NCBI RefSeq assembly: GCF_017565745.1
Contig: NZ_JAGDYM010000007.1
Coordinates: forward strand, 124,001 to 188,000
Length of the DNA stretch: 64,000 nt
Direction: 5' to 3'
Origin: Leucobacter weissii
Lineage (GTDB): Bacteria > Actinomycetota > Actinomycetes > Actinomycetales > Microbacteriaceae
Shown here: positions 32,956 to 42,011 of the stretch, piece after piece
How positions within the stretch are numbered: the first letter of the stretch is position 1
Layout of the letters: every line of letters starts with the position of its first letter
Notes under the pieces: model-generated
What the model saw: the letters and a program-made list of their open reading frames with translations, nothing else
Told to the model about the DNA's origin: nothing
Database searches by the model: none
Translations under genes and position numbers: made by a program

Positions 32956-35900
32956 ATGAGACCGTTGAGTGCGAAGACTTCGAGAGCCGGACGGCGCCTG
33001 CGCGGCGGAGGCCGCGGCTGGCTGGCGAGCGTGCTGGCCCTGCTGCTGTTCGGCACCGCCTCGGCGACGGGCGGCGTGCTGCCGGCCGCCGCGATGGAGG
33101 GAGCCTCGCTCCTCCTCGTGAAGACCGTCAACGGCAAGAAGGCCGAGCGGGATCTCCGACCCGGCGATTCGGTGACCTACAAGATCGAGTTCCGCGTCAA
33201 CGACGAGGACGCCGACGCGCCGGTGCGCGTGGTCGACGAGCTGCCCGCCGAGTTCGCCGGATGGCGGATCACCGGACTCACGGCGCTCGTCGGCGGCTCC
33301 GCCTCGGGGGTCGTCCTGGATCTGCCTGGTATCGCCGCGGGCGACGCGCCCTCCGGCCCGGTCGAGGGAACGATCGGTGCGAGCGCCGCAGAGCGCACGA
33401 TCACCGTCGGCGTCGAGCGCCCGGTGCAGGCCGGTGCCGGCAACGCCTCGGGCCTCGGCATGCCCACCACACACACGGGCGAGCTCGAGTACACGCTCAC
33501 GGTGCCGGAGGATCTGTCGCCCGACGATCCGCTGCTGCGCCGCGATCTCACCAACACGGCGACCTTCTCGGCGAAGGCCGGCGCGCAGGATCTCAGCCGT
33601 TCCGACAGCGCCGTCATCTCGGTCGACAATCCCATCGCGGTCGATGTGGAGCCCCGGAAGAGCTGGACCCCCGCCGGTCAGAGCTACGAGCCGGGTCGCA
33701 GCTCCACGGTCACGATCGGCGCGAGGCAGACCTCGAACGTCGACGCCGCGGTGCTCCGCCTGCAGGACCCGGCGAGCGCCCCCGACGGGGCGACCTCGCT
33801 GTCCGCGGACAACCCGTTCACCCACGTCGACTTCGCCGGCTTCACCGCGCCCGCCGACCCGGCCGCCGATCTGCCGACGGGAGCCGACTCGGCGACGGTC
33901 GAGGTCTATCGCCTGAGCGGGGGCGCATGGAACTGGACGAGCTGGAACGCGAGCATCCCGAACAGCGAGATCGGCGGCGTCCGGATCGCCTACGCCGGAG
34001 CGATCCCGCCCGGCACCTCCGTCTCCCAGGGCTTCACGGTCGAGCAGCGCTCGACCCACCGCGGCACCGGTGCCGCGGTCTCCGAGGGCTACGACCTCGT
34101 GAACGACGTCAGGGCCACCGTCGAGGTGCCGGGCCATGATCCCGTGTCGAAGGAGACGGACGCCCCGTTCGCGGTCGCGCCGGAGCAGATCGACGTCTCG
34201 GCTCAGAAGCGCTTCCGCACGCTGCCGAGCGGCTCGGAGACCACCAACCTGACGGGCGTGACCGCGGGAGACACGGTCGGGGTCGTCCTCCGTGCGATCA
34301 ACGAGACCGCGCCGCGCAGCACGACGCTCGACCGCCTCGTGATCCGCGAGCCCGGCGCGGGTTCGCACGCCGAGTACTTCGGCGATCACCTCCGCTTCGA
34401 CGGCTTCGACGACGCCGCGACGGTCTGGCCCGCCGGCGCCACGAGCGCCGAACTGCGCTGGGACCACCCGGGCGGGCCGACGACCGTCGACCTGAGCGCC
34501 GGGGCCGCGCTCCCGACCGCGCCCGCGGGCGTCACCGGGTTCGAGATCGCCTTCGCCGGTTCGATCGAGCCGGGCGCCTACAGCGAGATCAGGTACCGGC
34601 TGGCCACCAGCGCCGACGACGCCTTCGTCGCGCCCGGCGCGACCGCCGGCCCGTTCCGCAACGTCATCGACGTGGTCGGCGCGCGCGACGGCCTCCCCGA
34701 CGACACGGCCTCGGCGCACGCCGATCTCTCCCTCGTGTCGCCCCGGATCGACGTGACGATCGACAAGCGGGTCGGGCCCAGCACGGTGCTGGCGGGCCAG
34801 ACCGTCGTGGTCCAGCTCGACGCCTCGGCGCAGACCGTCGGCGGCCGGACGAAGCCGACCGAGATCGTGGTCGAGGACGCCCTGAGCGGCGACGGCACCT
34901 TCTGGGACGCCTTCGACGCCCGCGAGATCCTGCCGCCGATCACCCGCCCGGTGGGCAGCGGCAGCCCGGCCACCCAGGCCGATCTCGCGATCCGGTACCG
35001 GGACGCCGCCGGCGACTGGCATCTCCTCGTGACGAATCCGGACGAGAACACCCCGGTGGCGGTGCCGTCGGGCGCGACCGGGCTCCGCTTCGTCTACAGC
35101 AATCCGGATGGACTCTCCCAGGCGACCTACGTGAAGCCGAACATCTCGTTCACCGCCCGCGGCGCCCTGCGCAGCGACGGGAGCCCGACCGCGGGCGCCT
35201 TCGACGCGCCGGAGCTCTACGAGAACGTCGCCACGGCGGAGGCCACCGGACACCTCGACGGCCGCGTCGTGACGGGCCGGGACCGGGACGAGGTCAACGT
35301 CGGCGTGCGCGGGACCGGAGGCGGCACCGGCCCCGGGCCGGGCGGCGTCTGGACCGCCAAGGACTGGGCTCACGACACGCTCACCTCGCAGTCGAGCGCG
35401 ACCACCTGGACCACCCAGTCCTGGGCGCTGACCGAGAACGGCTACGAGCAGGTGAGACTGCAGGATCCGGCCGCGCCGACGGCCACGGGCGCGGGCACGG
35501 TGTTCGAGGCCTTCGACCTCACCCACATCAGGCCGATCCGGTTCGACGGGGTGCCGACCTCCGGCACGGTCGACCCCTCGCTGCGCTGGGACGTCGTCAC
35601 GGCGGTGCAGCTGTGGGACGGCGAGGAGTGGCGCACCGTGGCCGCTCCCGGCGGCAGCTGGATGGATGCGAACGGCTTCACGGGATACGCCCTGAGCGGG
35701 GCTGAGCGCGGCAGCACCCTCGGCGTGCGTCTCGTGCTCGAGGAGAACACCGCCGCGCGACAGGCCGCCGAGGACGCCGGGGATCTGACCGCGCCGGCCG
35801 CCGGCAGCGGCGTCTCGGCCTCCGCGCAGATCCGCTCGTACCGTCTCGACTGGCAGCTGCGCGAGACCGCTCGCGCCGCCGACGGATCGCTGAAATGGGT

Positions 35901-38900
35901 GAAGGAGAACGGCACGGCCTTCAACTGCGGCGCGGACGACGGCTGCATCGACAACGTCTTCGGGCTCACCGCGATCCCCGAGACCGGAGCCCCGGCGACG
36001 AGCACGTCGAACGACACGATCCAGCTGATCGACGGCGTGACGAACGTGGGCCTCAGCAAGCAGGTGCGGCAGTCGCCGGACGGCGCGCTCGCCGACGGCA
36101 TCGGCCTCGTCGTGCCGAATCCCGGCGAGCTCGCTCAGGAGGACTTCCCGCGGGCCCGCTACACCCTGACCGCCCGGAACGTATCGACGGCGCCGGACGG
36201 CTCGCGCGGCGCCATGAAGCTCGGCAAGATCCGGGTGACCGACACGTCCACCCATCAGCTGACCCCGGCGCCGGCGTTCGACATCCACACCAGCCCCTTC
36301 GCCGGCCGCGACTTCGCCACCGAGGTCGCGGGCAGCGAGGGCAACCACTTCGACGTCTTCGACCTGACCGGTATCGCCTTCGGGGCGCTGCCCGGCTACA
36401 TCGACACCGCCGACAGCGCGGTGGAGCTGTGGCTCCACGATGGCACGGCCGCGGGCACCACCCGGGTGTTCACGCTGCAGGAGGTGATCGACGGAGACGC
36501 CGACGCCCTGCTCGGCGACGTCATCGGTATCGCCGTGACGTTCTCGAGCGCCGACCCCGAGACGAACGGCAACCGCATCGCCGTGGGCGACGATCTCACG
36601 GTGCACCTCGACGTCCGGTTGCGAGCGACCGAGCGGCTGAGCGGCGACCCCGTGCGGGGCGGCGGCCTCGACAGCGTCGTGAACGTGCCGAACGAGGCGC
36701 TCGCGCGCGGTTGGGACGCGGTGGTGGCGCCGGCGAATCAGCCCACCGACACCGACGAGGCGAACGTCTCGCTCAGGCAGGCGCGGGTGCTCGTCGATCT
36801 CGACAAGTCGATCGAGGTGGACCACGGCGACTCGAGCGACGGGACGGTCTACGAGGCCGCGCCCGAGGATCCCGTGAGCGTGACGCTGACGGCCGATCCT
36901 GCCGGTTCGACCGCGCCGCTCAACGACCTGAGCATCCAGGACGACACGGCCTCCTTCTGGGAGCGCTTCGCCTTCGTCTCCTTCGGCGAACCGGGCCGTC
37001 CGACCGGCGCGGACCGGGCGACGCTCAAGATCAAGGTCGGCGGCGACTGGATCGACTTCGACGGCTACGACGGTGATCTCGCCGAGATCAGGGGCGCGGG
37101 AGTCGTGTTCGACCGCGCCGACGGCGGCCTCTTCCCACAGGGCGCGACTTCCTGGAACGCCTCCTGGGGCACCGCGACGCTGCCGTTCACCGTCGAGCTG
37201 CGCAGCGGCGCCGCGGTCGACTGGAGCGGCGACGAGGAGGAGAACGTGGCCTCCGTCATCGCCAACAACGAGCAGTACGGCCGTGCCTCGACGACCGCGG
37301 AGGCAGACGTGGACTTCTCGCCCGGCACCCACCGCATCGAGGTGATCAAGCGCGCGCCGAACGACACCGGAACGCACCAGGTGACCCCGCTCACGAGCCA
37401 GCCCTGGCGTCTCGTGTTCACGAACACCGGGACCGGCTACCTGCCGATCACGGCGGTGACCGATGCTCTGCCCGAGTCGCTGAGCTGGGACGGCGAGGCG
37501 CCGACGTTCGAGAGCGCCCCGGGCTCGGACGGAGCGACCGGGCTGAGCGACGACCCGGCCGACGTCGGGGTGACGCTCGCCCCGGACGGGCGCAGCCTCG
37601 TGTTCGAGTGGCCGGCGGGGTCGCGGATGCACCCGGGCGAGACCATGACGATCGGACTCGGCCTGATCCTGCAGCCCCTGCCGACCGGGCAGCGCGCGAC
37701 GAACGAGGTGACCGTCGCCACCGGGGTGCCGCTGGCGAGCTGCACCCAGCCGACGAACTTCGGGCAGCACCCGAGCGTTCCCGCGGCGGCCGACGAGTGC
37801 GGCAACACCAACTTCGTGCAGCCCCGCTCGGGCACCGTCGTCGGCGCGGTGAAGACCGTGAACGGCGAGGTCGTCGACACGCTCGGGGAGGATCTCGTCA
37901 GCGGCGCGATGGACGTCCGCACGGGCGAGGCGTGCGCGCCGGGCAACTACCGCCCCATCGGCTCCGACTACACCCGCAACCCCTGCGCCTCGTACACGGC
38001 CGTCGGGGCGACGGACTCCTGGAAGCTGGAGCACATCAACTCGGGCACCAACGCGCTCTCGCGCCTGGTGATCGTCGATCTGCTCCCGCAGCCGGGCGAC
38101 AAGATGCTGGCCGGAGGCGCGTCGCGAGGCTCGACCTTCCAGCCGGTGCTCGTCGATCCGGGAGCGATCCGGGTCTCCGGTCTCCCGGCCGGCGCCGAAT
38201 ACACGATCGACGTCACGACGAACCCGACCGCCTGCGTCGGTCCGGTGCCCGGCGAGTCGCTGTGGGTGGCGGATCCCGAGTGCTCCGACAGCGCGACCAA
38301 TCCGGGCAACGTCTGGACGCCGCTGAGCGACTACACCGGCGATGTGCAGGACATCGCGGGGCTTCGCATCGACGTCGACCTGTCGAGCGAACCCCTGCAG
38401 CCAGCGGGCAGCGTGGTCGTGGAGTTCGAGACCGTCAACCGGGTCCTGGGCACGGGCGCGCACGGGCTCGAGCCGAGCCTCGCTCAGTTCGAGGACCGTC
38501 AGTTCGCGTGGAATCAGAACGGCGTGATCGGCTGGGACACGCTCGGCAACCGCGTCAATCTGCCGGCCGCTCCGCAGCGCGCCGGGGTGACCGTGCAGAC
38601 GGGGTCGCTCGAGATCTCGAAGACGGTGCTCGGGGACGGCGCCGAGCACGCGCCCGATTCCTTCGCGGTCGAGCTGGAGTGCACCGTGCCGAGCGGCGTC
38701 GCCGACCCTGAGCGGGTGCCCCTCGACCTGGGCGACCGAGCAGAGCTCGAGGTGCCGAACGGCGGATCGGTCGCGGTGACCGGCATCCCGATCGGCGCGG
38801 ACTGCTCCGCCCGCGAATCGGGCGCGGTGGGCGCCCACGGCGAGACCGGCCGCTCCATCGCCTCCGGTCCCGGCGTGACCCCGGCGAGCGACGGGCTCTC

Positions 38901-39525
38901 CGCGACGATCAAGATCCGCGAGCACGGAGACGGCGAGGCCGCGCTGCTGAACCTGGCGAACACCTACACGCTCGGCGAGCTGATCGTCGAGAAGTCGTCG
39001 ATCAGCGGCAACGAGCACGACCTGAGCGACGAGCAGCTCGAGCGGTCGTTCGCGTTCGAGCTGGTCTGCACGGTGTCGGGCAGCGGAAGCGAGGTGCGGC
39101 GCACCTTCTCGCTCGAGGCCGGGGAGCAGCACCGGGAGACCGGGCTGCCCGAGGGCGCGGCCTGCACGCTGACCGAGACCGATACCGGGGCCGCGCTGTC
39201 GACCACGATCACGGTGTCGGGCGAGGAGACCGAGGGCGCCACCCGCGACGGCATCGTCGTCGCCGGCGAGGGATCCCACGTGCTGGTCTCCAACGTCTTC
39301 GACGGGCCGCCGCCGCCGGAGGAGCCGGAGCGGCCGACGGACCCCGAGGACCCGAGCGATCCGGTGATCAGCGACCGCGGTGAGATCGACGGCACCGACG
39401 GGGACCGGGACGGGCTGCCCGTGACCGGCGCGCAGGTCGCCTGGATCGCCGTCGCCGCGATGATCCTGCTCGGGGCGGGGGCGGGCGTCCTGCTCCTGCG
39501 CCGCCGTCGCACTGCCGAGCGCTGA
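32956..39525 (+). CDS. Giant LPVTG-anchored repeat adhesin
   Basis: A 2189-residue cell-wall protein. A long signal peptide ends near residue 50 (LPAAAMEG). The body is built of DUF11/isopeptide-type beta domains. At least five units of about 230 residues share a block around 'D-x-x-S/A-x-x-x-F-W/F-x-x-F', e.g. LQDPASAPDG, EDALSGDGTFWDAFDAREIL, LQDPAAPTATGAGTVFEAFD and IQDDTASFWERFAFVSFG. Two DUF5979-like domains near the C-terminus start LEISKTVLGDGAEHAPDSFA and LIVEKSSISGNEHDLSDEQL. After a Pro/Asp/Glu stretch comes the sortase signal LPVTG, a membrane helix and RRRRTAER. ATG with AAGGAG upstream. Followed by a strong terminator. Likely adhesion or surface layer function. Confidence 0.85.
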   Translation: MRPLSAKTSRAGRRLRGGGRGWLASVLALLLFGTASATGGVLPAAAMEGASLLLVKTVNGKKAERDLRPGDSVTYKIEFRVNDEDADAPVRVVDELPAEFAGWRITGLTALVGGSASGVVLDLPGIAAGDAPSGPVEGTIGASAAERTITVGVERPVQAGAGNASGLGMPTTHTGELEYTLTVPEDLSPDDPLLRRDLTNTATFSAKAGAQDLSRSDSAVISVDNPIAVDVEPRKSWTPAGQSYEPGRSSTVTIGARQTSNVDAAVLRLQDPASAPDGATSLSADNPFTHVDFAGFTAPADPAADLPTGADSATVEVYRLSGGAWNWTSWNASIPNSEIGGVRIAYAGAIPPGTSVSQGFTVEQRSTHRGTGAAVSEGYDLVNDVRATVEVPGHDPVSKETDAPFAVAPEQIDVSAQKRFRTLPSGSETTNLTGVTAGDTVGVVLRAINETAPRSTTLDRLVIREPGAGSHAEYFGDHLRFDGFDDAATVWPAGATSAELRWDHPGGPTTVDLSAGAALPTAPAGVTGFEIAFAGSIEPGAYSEIRYRLATSADDAFVAPGATAGPFRNVIDVVGARDGLPDDTASAHADLSLVSPRIDVTIDKRVGPSTVLAGQTVVVQLDASAQTVGGRTKPTEIVVEDALSGDGTFWDAFDAREILPPITRPVGSGSPATQADLAIRYRDAAGDWHLLVTNPDENTPVAVPSGATGLRFVYSNPDGLSQATYVKPNISFTARGALRSDGSPTAGAFDAPELYENVATAEATGHLDGRVVTGRDRDEVNVGVRGTGGGTGPGPGGVWTAKDWAHDTLTSQSSATTWTTQSWALTENGYEQVRLQDPAAPTATGAGTVFEAFDLTHIRPIRFDGVPTSGTVDPSLRWDVVTAVQLWDGEEWRTVAAPGGSWMDANGFTGYALSGAERGSTLGVRLVLEENTAARQAAEDAGDLTAPAAGSGVSASAQIRSYRLDWQLRETARAADGSLKWVKENGTAFNCGADDGCIDNVFGLTAIPETGAPATSTSNDTIQLIDGVTNVGLSKQVRQSPDGALADGIGLVVPNPGELAQEDFPRARYTLTARNVSTAPDGSRGAMKLGKIRVTDTSTHQLTPAPAFDIHTSPFAGRDFATEVAGSEGNHFDVFDLTGIAFGALPGYIDTADSAVELWLHDGTAAGTTRVFTLQEVIDGDADALLGDVIGIAVTFSSADPETNGNRIAVGDDLTVHLDVRLRATERLSGDPVRGGGLDSVVNVPNEALARGWDAVVAPANQPTDTDEANVSLRQARVLVDLDKSIEVDHGDSSDGTVYEAAPEDPVSVTLTADPAGSTAPLNDLSIQDDTASFWERFAFVSFGEPGRPTGADRATLKIKVGGDWIDFDGYDGDLAEIRGAGVVFDRADGGLFPQGATSWNASWGTATLPFTVELRSGAAVDWSGDEEENVASVIANNEQYGRASTTAEADVDFSPGTHRIEVIKRAPNDTGTHQVTPLTSQPWRLVFTNTGTGYLPITAVTDALPESLSWDGEAPTFESAPGSDGATGLSDDPADVGVTLAPDGRSLVFEWPAGSRMHPGETMTIGLGLILQPLPTGQRATNEVTVATGVPLASCTQPTNFGQHPSVPAAADECGNTNFVQPRSGTVVGAVKTVNGEVVDTLGEDLVSGAMDVRTGEACAPGNYRPIGSDYTRNPCASYTAVGATDSWKLEHINSGTNALSRLVIVDLLPQPGDKMLAGGASRGSTFQPVLVDPGAIRVSGLPAGAEYTIDVTTNPTACVGPVPGESLWVADPECSDSATNPGNVWTPLSDYTGDVQDIAGLRIDVDLSSEPLQPAGSVVVEFETVNRVLGTGAHGLEPSLAQFEDRQFAWNQNGVIGWDTLGNRVNLPAAPQRAGVTVQTGSLEISKTVLGDGAEHAPDSFAVELECTVPSGVADPERVPLDLGDRAELEVPNGGSVAVTGIPIGADCSARESGAVGAHGETGRSIASGPGVTPASDGLSATIKIREHGDGEAALLNLANTYTLGELIVEKSSISGNEHDLSDEQLERSFAFELVCTVSGSGSEVRRTFSLEAGEQHRETGLPEGAACTLTETDTGAALSTTITVSGEETEGATRDGIVVAGEGSHVLVSNVFDGPPPPEEPERPTDPEDPSDPVISDRGEIDGTDGDRDGLPVTGAQVAWIAVAAMILLGAGAGVLLLRRRRTAER

Positions 39526-39543
39526 CCCGACGGTTCGAGCCGA

Positions 39544-39588
39544 GCGCACCGAGGGCCCCGGGGTGAGCCGGGGCCCTCGGGCGTGCGC
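39544..39588 (+). terminator. Strong terminator after the adhesin gene
   Basis: A perfect 12-bp stem CGAGGGCCCCGG/CCGGGGCCCTCG with a 6-nt loop, extended below a small bulge by GCGCAC/GTGCGC. It begins 19 nt after the stop codon. No T tract. Confidence 0.8.
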
Positions 39589-39605
39589 GGGGATCGCCGC
39601 AATGC

Positions 39606-39648
39606 TTGACGCGGACGTGGACGCGACGTAACATACAACCAAATGGTT
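39606..39648 (+). promoter_or_regulatory. Promoter and operator of the ArsR gene
   Basis: TTGACG (39606-39611) and TAACAT (39629-39634) are 17 nt apart, an excellent promoter. The perfect palindrome AACCA-AA-TGGTT (39637-39648) covers the start of transcription and the ATG at 39643. This fits auto-repression by the ArsR protein, and the transcript would be leaderless or nearly so. Confidence 0.65.
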
Positions 39649-39987
39649 ACAGAAACGCTCTCAGACGCCGAGGTGGACCGGATGTTCCGGGCGCTCGCCG
39701 ACGCGACGCGCCGGGACATCGTGCGCCGCACGCTACTGGCCGAGTCCTCCGTCTCCGAGCTGGCGCGCGCATACGACATGTCCTTCGCGGCGGTGCAGAA
39801 GCACGTCACCGTGCTCGAGGCCGCGGAACTCGTCGCCAAGATTCCGCGGGGGAGGGAGCGCATCATCCGGGGCAGGCCCGAGACCATACGCCGGGCGCAG
39901 GAGCTCCTGGGCCACTTCGAGCAGCTCTGGCGGGGACGCATCGATCGGCTCGACGCTCTCCTCGCCGAGGAGTCGCCCCCCGGCTGA
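39643..39987 (+). CDS. ArsR-family transcriptional regulator
   Basis: A 114-residue winged-helix repressor. DRMFRALADATRRDIVRRTL and the recognition helix SFAAVQKHVTVLEAAELV are typical of the ArsR branch linked to SRPBCC proteins. It has no Cys in the DNA-binding helix and no CxC, so it is unlikely to sense metals. The operator overlaps its own start. The SRPBCC gene 80 nt downstream is the likely co-regulated partner; in such pairs the SRPBCC protein is thought to affect tolerance to lipophilic compounds. Confidence 0.85.
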   Translation: MVTETLSDAEVDRMFRALADATRRDIVRRTLLAESSVSELARAYDMSFAAVQKHVTVLEAAELVAKIPRGRERIIRGRPETIRRAQELLGHFEQLWRGRIDRLDALLAEESPPG

Positions 39988-40067
39988 GCGCACCCGCAAC
40001 GCCCCGTCCACCATCCGATGCCGACGAAGTCAGAAGATCGACGCACGAATCCCCGAAAGGCCAGCCC

Positions 40068-41063
40068 ATGCCCGTCACCTCAGTGGTCACCGACCCCGAA
40101 TCGCTCACGCTCACCGTGATCGCCGATTTCACCGTTCCCGTGCGCAGGCTCTGGGACGCCTATCTCGATCCGCGGCAGATCGAGAGATTCTGGGGACCGC
40201 CCCAGTACCCCTCGACGTTCCTCCGGCACGACGGGTACCCCGGCGGCCGCACCGACTATCAGATGACCGGGCCGGAGGGCGACAAGAGCTGCGGATACTG
40301 GGAGTGGATCTCGGTCGACGCGCCGAACTCCTTCGAGGTGCGCGACGGTTTCGCGGACGAGACGGGGAAGCCCAGCACCGAGCTGCCGTCGATGCGCATG
40401 GTCTTCGACTTCGCGGAGACGGCCCTCGGCTCGCGCCTCACCACGACCACCTATTTCACCTCCCTCGAGGAGCTCGAACAGCTGAGAGCCATGGGCATGG
40501 AGGAGGGCCTGCAGGCCGCCATGCAGCAGATCGATGCCGTGGTCGAGGATCTCGCCTCGTTCGCGGCCGGGCGCGGCACCGAGCTGCAGCTGATCGGTGC
40601 GAATCAGGCGCGCGCCTCGCGCATCATCCGCGGCTCGGTCGAGCAGGTCTGGAGGGCGCACCACGACGCGGAACTGCTGCGGCGCTGGCAGCTCGGACCC
40701 GACGGATGGACGATGCCCGTCTGCGAGGTCGCGACCGTGCCCGGCCAGCGCTACCGCAACGAATGGGTCGACGCCGACGGCGGGCAGCGCTTCGGGTTCA
40801 CCGGCGAACTCCTCGAGGTCTCGGCCCCGCATCGCGCCGTGACGACCGAAGCGATGGTGACGCCCGACGATCCGGACGGCGCCCAGAGCCCGAGCACCAG
40901 GAACGAGCTCACCCTCACCCCCGTCGAGGGCGGCACCCTGCTGAGCCTCCTCATCACCTACCCCGACACCGACACGCGCGAGATGATCCTCGCGACCGGC
41001 ATGGTCGACGGGATGGAGACGAGCTACCGGCGCCTCGAGGACGAGATCCTCGCCGCGGGCTGA
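40068..41063 (+). CDS. Tandem SRPBCC (AHA1/START-like) domain protein
   Basis: A 331-residue cytoplasmic protein made of two SRPBCC domains. Domain 1 covers about residues 8-160 (FTVPVRRLWDAYLDPRQIERFWGP has its first 20 residues as FTVPVRRLWDAYLDPRQIER) and domain 2 about 175-330 (RIIRGSVEQVWRAHHDAELL; RRWQLGPDGW). Each would form a helix-grip fold with a deep hydrophobic pocket. Single-domain proteins of about 150 residues are usual; the duplication suggests a two-pocket or pseudo-dimer form. ATG with GAAAGG upstream. Very likely in one transcript with the ArsR gene. Ligand unknown. Confidence 0.85.
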   Translation: MPVTSVVTDPESLTLTVIADFTVPVRRLWDAYLDPRQIERFWGPPQYPSTFLRHDGYPGGRTDYQMTGPEGDKSCGYWEWISVDAPNSFEVRDGFADETGKPSTELPSMRMVFDFAETALGSRLTTTTYFTSLEELEQLRAMGMEEGLQAAMQQIDAVVEDLASFAAGRGTELQLIGANQARASRIIRGSVEQVWRAHHDAELLRRWQLGPDGWTMPVCEVATVPGQRYRNEWVDADGGQRFGFTGELLEVSAPHRAVTTEAMVTPDDPDGAQSPSTRNELTLTPVEGGTLLSLLITYPDTDTREMILATGMVDGMETSYRRLEDEILAAG

Positions 41064-41066
41064 CGT

Positions 41067-42011
41067 TCAGGCCGGCTGCGCGCCCGGATTCGTCCCGATC
41101 ATCTCTGAGACCGCGCCCGGGATCGCCCGGGCGAGGTCGAGGGCGGTGATCGGGGCGCCCGCGCGCCCGGCAGCGGCGTCGTGCAGCACCGCCGCGCTGG
41201 CCGCCAGCGGTCCCAGCAGCTCGGGATCCGCCCGCACCTGCTCGGCGTGCGTGGCGACGAGCGCGCCGAGCAGGCCGGCCAGCACGTCGCCCGTCCCCGC
41301 CGTCGCGAGCCAGGGCGTCGCAGGTCCGGACACCGCGCAGAACCCGCCGGGGGTCGCGGCGATGCTCAGCGAGCCCTTCAGGAGCACCGACCGTCCGAGC
41401 CGCTCGGCCAGCGCGAGCGCCGCGTCGGCGAGCGCGGTCTCCGCGGGGAGCCGCTCCCGATCCTCCGCCCAGCCGGACGGTCGGACGCCGAGCCCCGACG
41501 CGCGCCACAGGGAGAGGAACTCGCCGCGGTGCGGGGTGAGCACCGACGGGGCGGAGGCCGGTGCGTCGAGGGCGAGGCCGAGCGCACCGGCGTCGAGCAC
41601 GACCGGTGCGGGGGAGGCGAGGAGACGGAGGACCGCCTCGCGCTCGGCGAAGCTGCGCCGCGCCGGGTCCGTGCCGCTGCCGACGAGCCAGGCGTCGGCA
41701 GCATCGGTCGACCAGGCGTCGCCGGAGCCATCGCCGGCCGGTCGCGGCGGGAACACCGTCTCCGGCCTGGCCGCGAGCACCGCGGCCGCGGGGGACGGCA
41801 GGCCGAGCGCGGGCGGATCGTCGTCGAGCTGGGGCGCATAGCGCACGAGGCCGATCCCCGTGCGCCAGGCGGCCTCGGCGGTCAGCACCGCGGCCCCGGG
41901 ATAGGCCGCGGATCCGGTGCGCAGCCCCAGCACGCCCCGCCGGTACTTGTCCGAACTCGCGTCGGGCCGGGCGAAGCGGTCGGCGGCACGGTCGAGCGTC
42001 CAGCGGATCAT
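41067..42011 (-). CDS. nnrD: ADP/ATP-dependent NAD(P)H-hydrate dehydratase
   Basis: A 314-residue ribokinase-fold enzyme that repairs (S)-NADHX and NADPHX. Motifs: DKYRRGVLGLRTGSAAYPGA near residue 21, SVLTPHRGEF, LLKGSLSIAA and the nucleotide/catalytic segment WLATAGTGDVLAGLLGALVA. It is the stand-alone C-terminal (CARKD) half; the epimerase half found in bifunctional Nnr proteins is absent here. Its ATG overlaps the stop of the phosphohexomutase gene (ATGA), so both are on one message. The longer reading frame lies inside that gene. Confidence 0.88.
   Translation of the reverse strand: MIRWTLDRAADRFARPDASSDKYRRGVLGLRTGSAAYPGAAVLTAEAAWRTGIGLVRYAPQLDDDPPALGLPSPAAAVLAARPETVFPPRPAGDGSGDAWSTDAADAWLVGSGTDPARRSFAEREAVLRLLASPAPVVLDAGALGLALDAPASAPSVLTPHRGEFLSLWRASGLGVRPSGWAEDRERLPAETALADAALALAERLGRSVLLKGSLSIAATPGGFCAVSGPATPWLATAGTGDVLAGLLGALVATHAEQVRADPELLGPLAASAAVLHDAAAGRAGAPITALDLARAIPGAVSEMIGTNPGAQPA

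Noticed and set aside
32746..39642. Minus-strand open frame of about 2300 codons opposite the adhesin gene
   Set aside because: A spectacular example of an antisense open frame caused by GC bias. The plus frame has a signal peptide, known repeat domains and an LPVTG signal; the minus frame has none.
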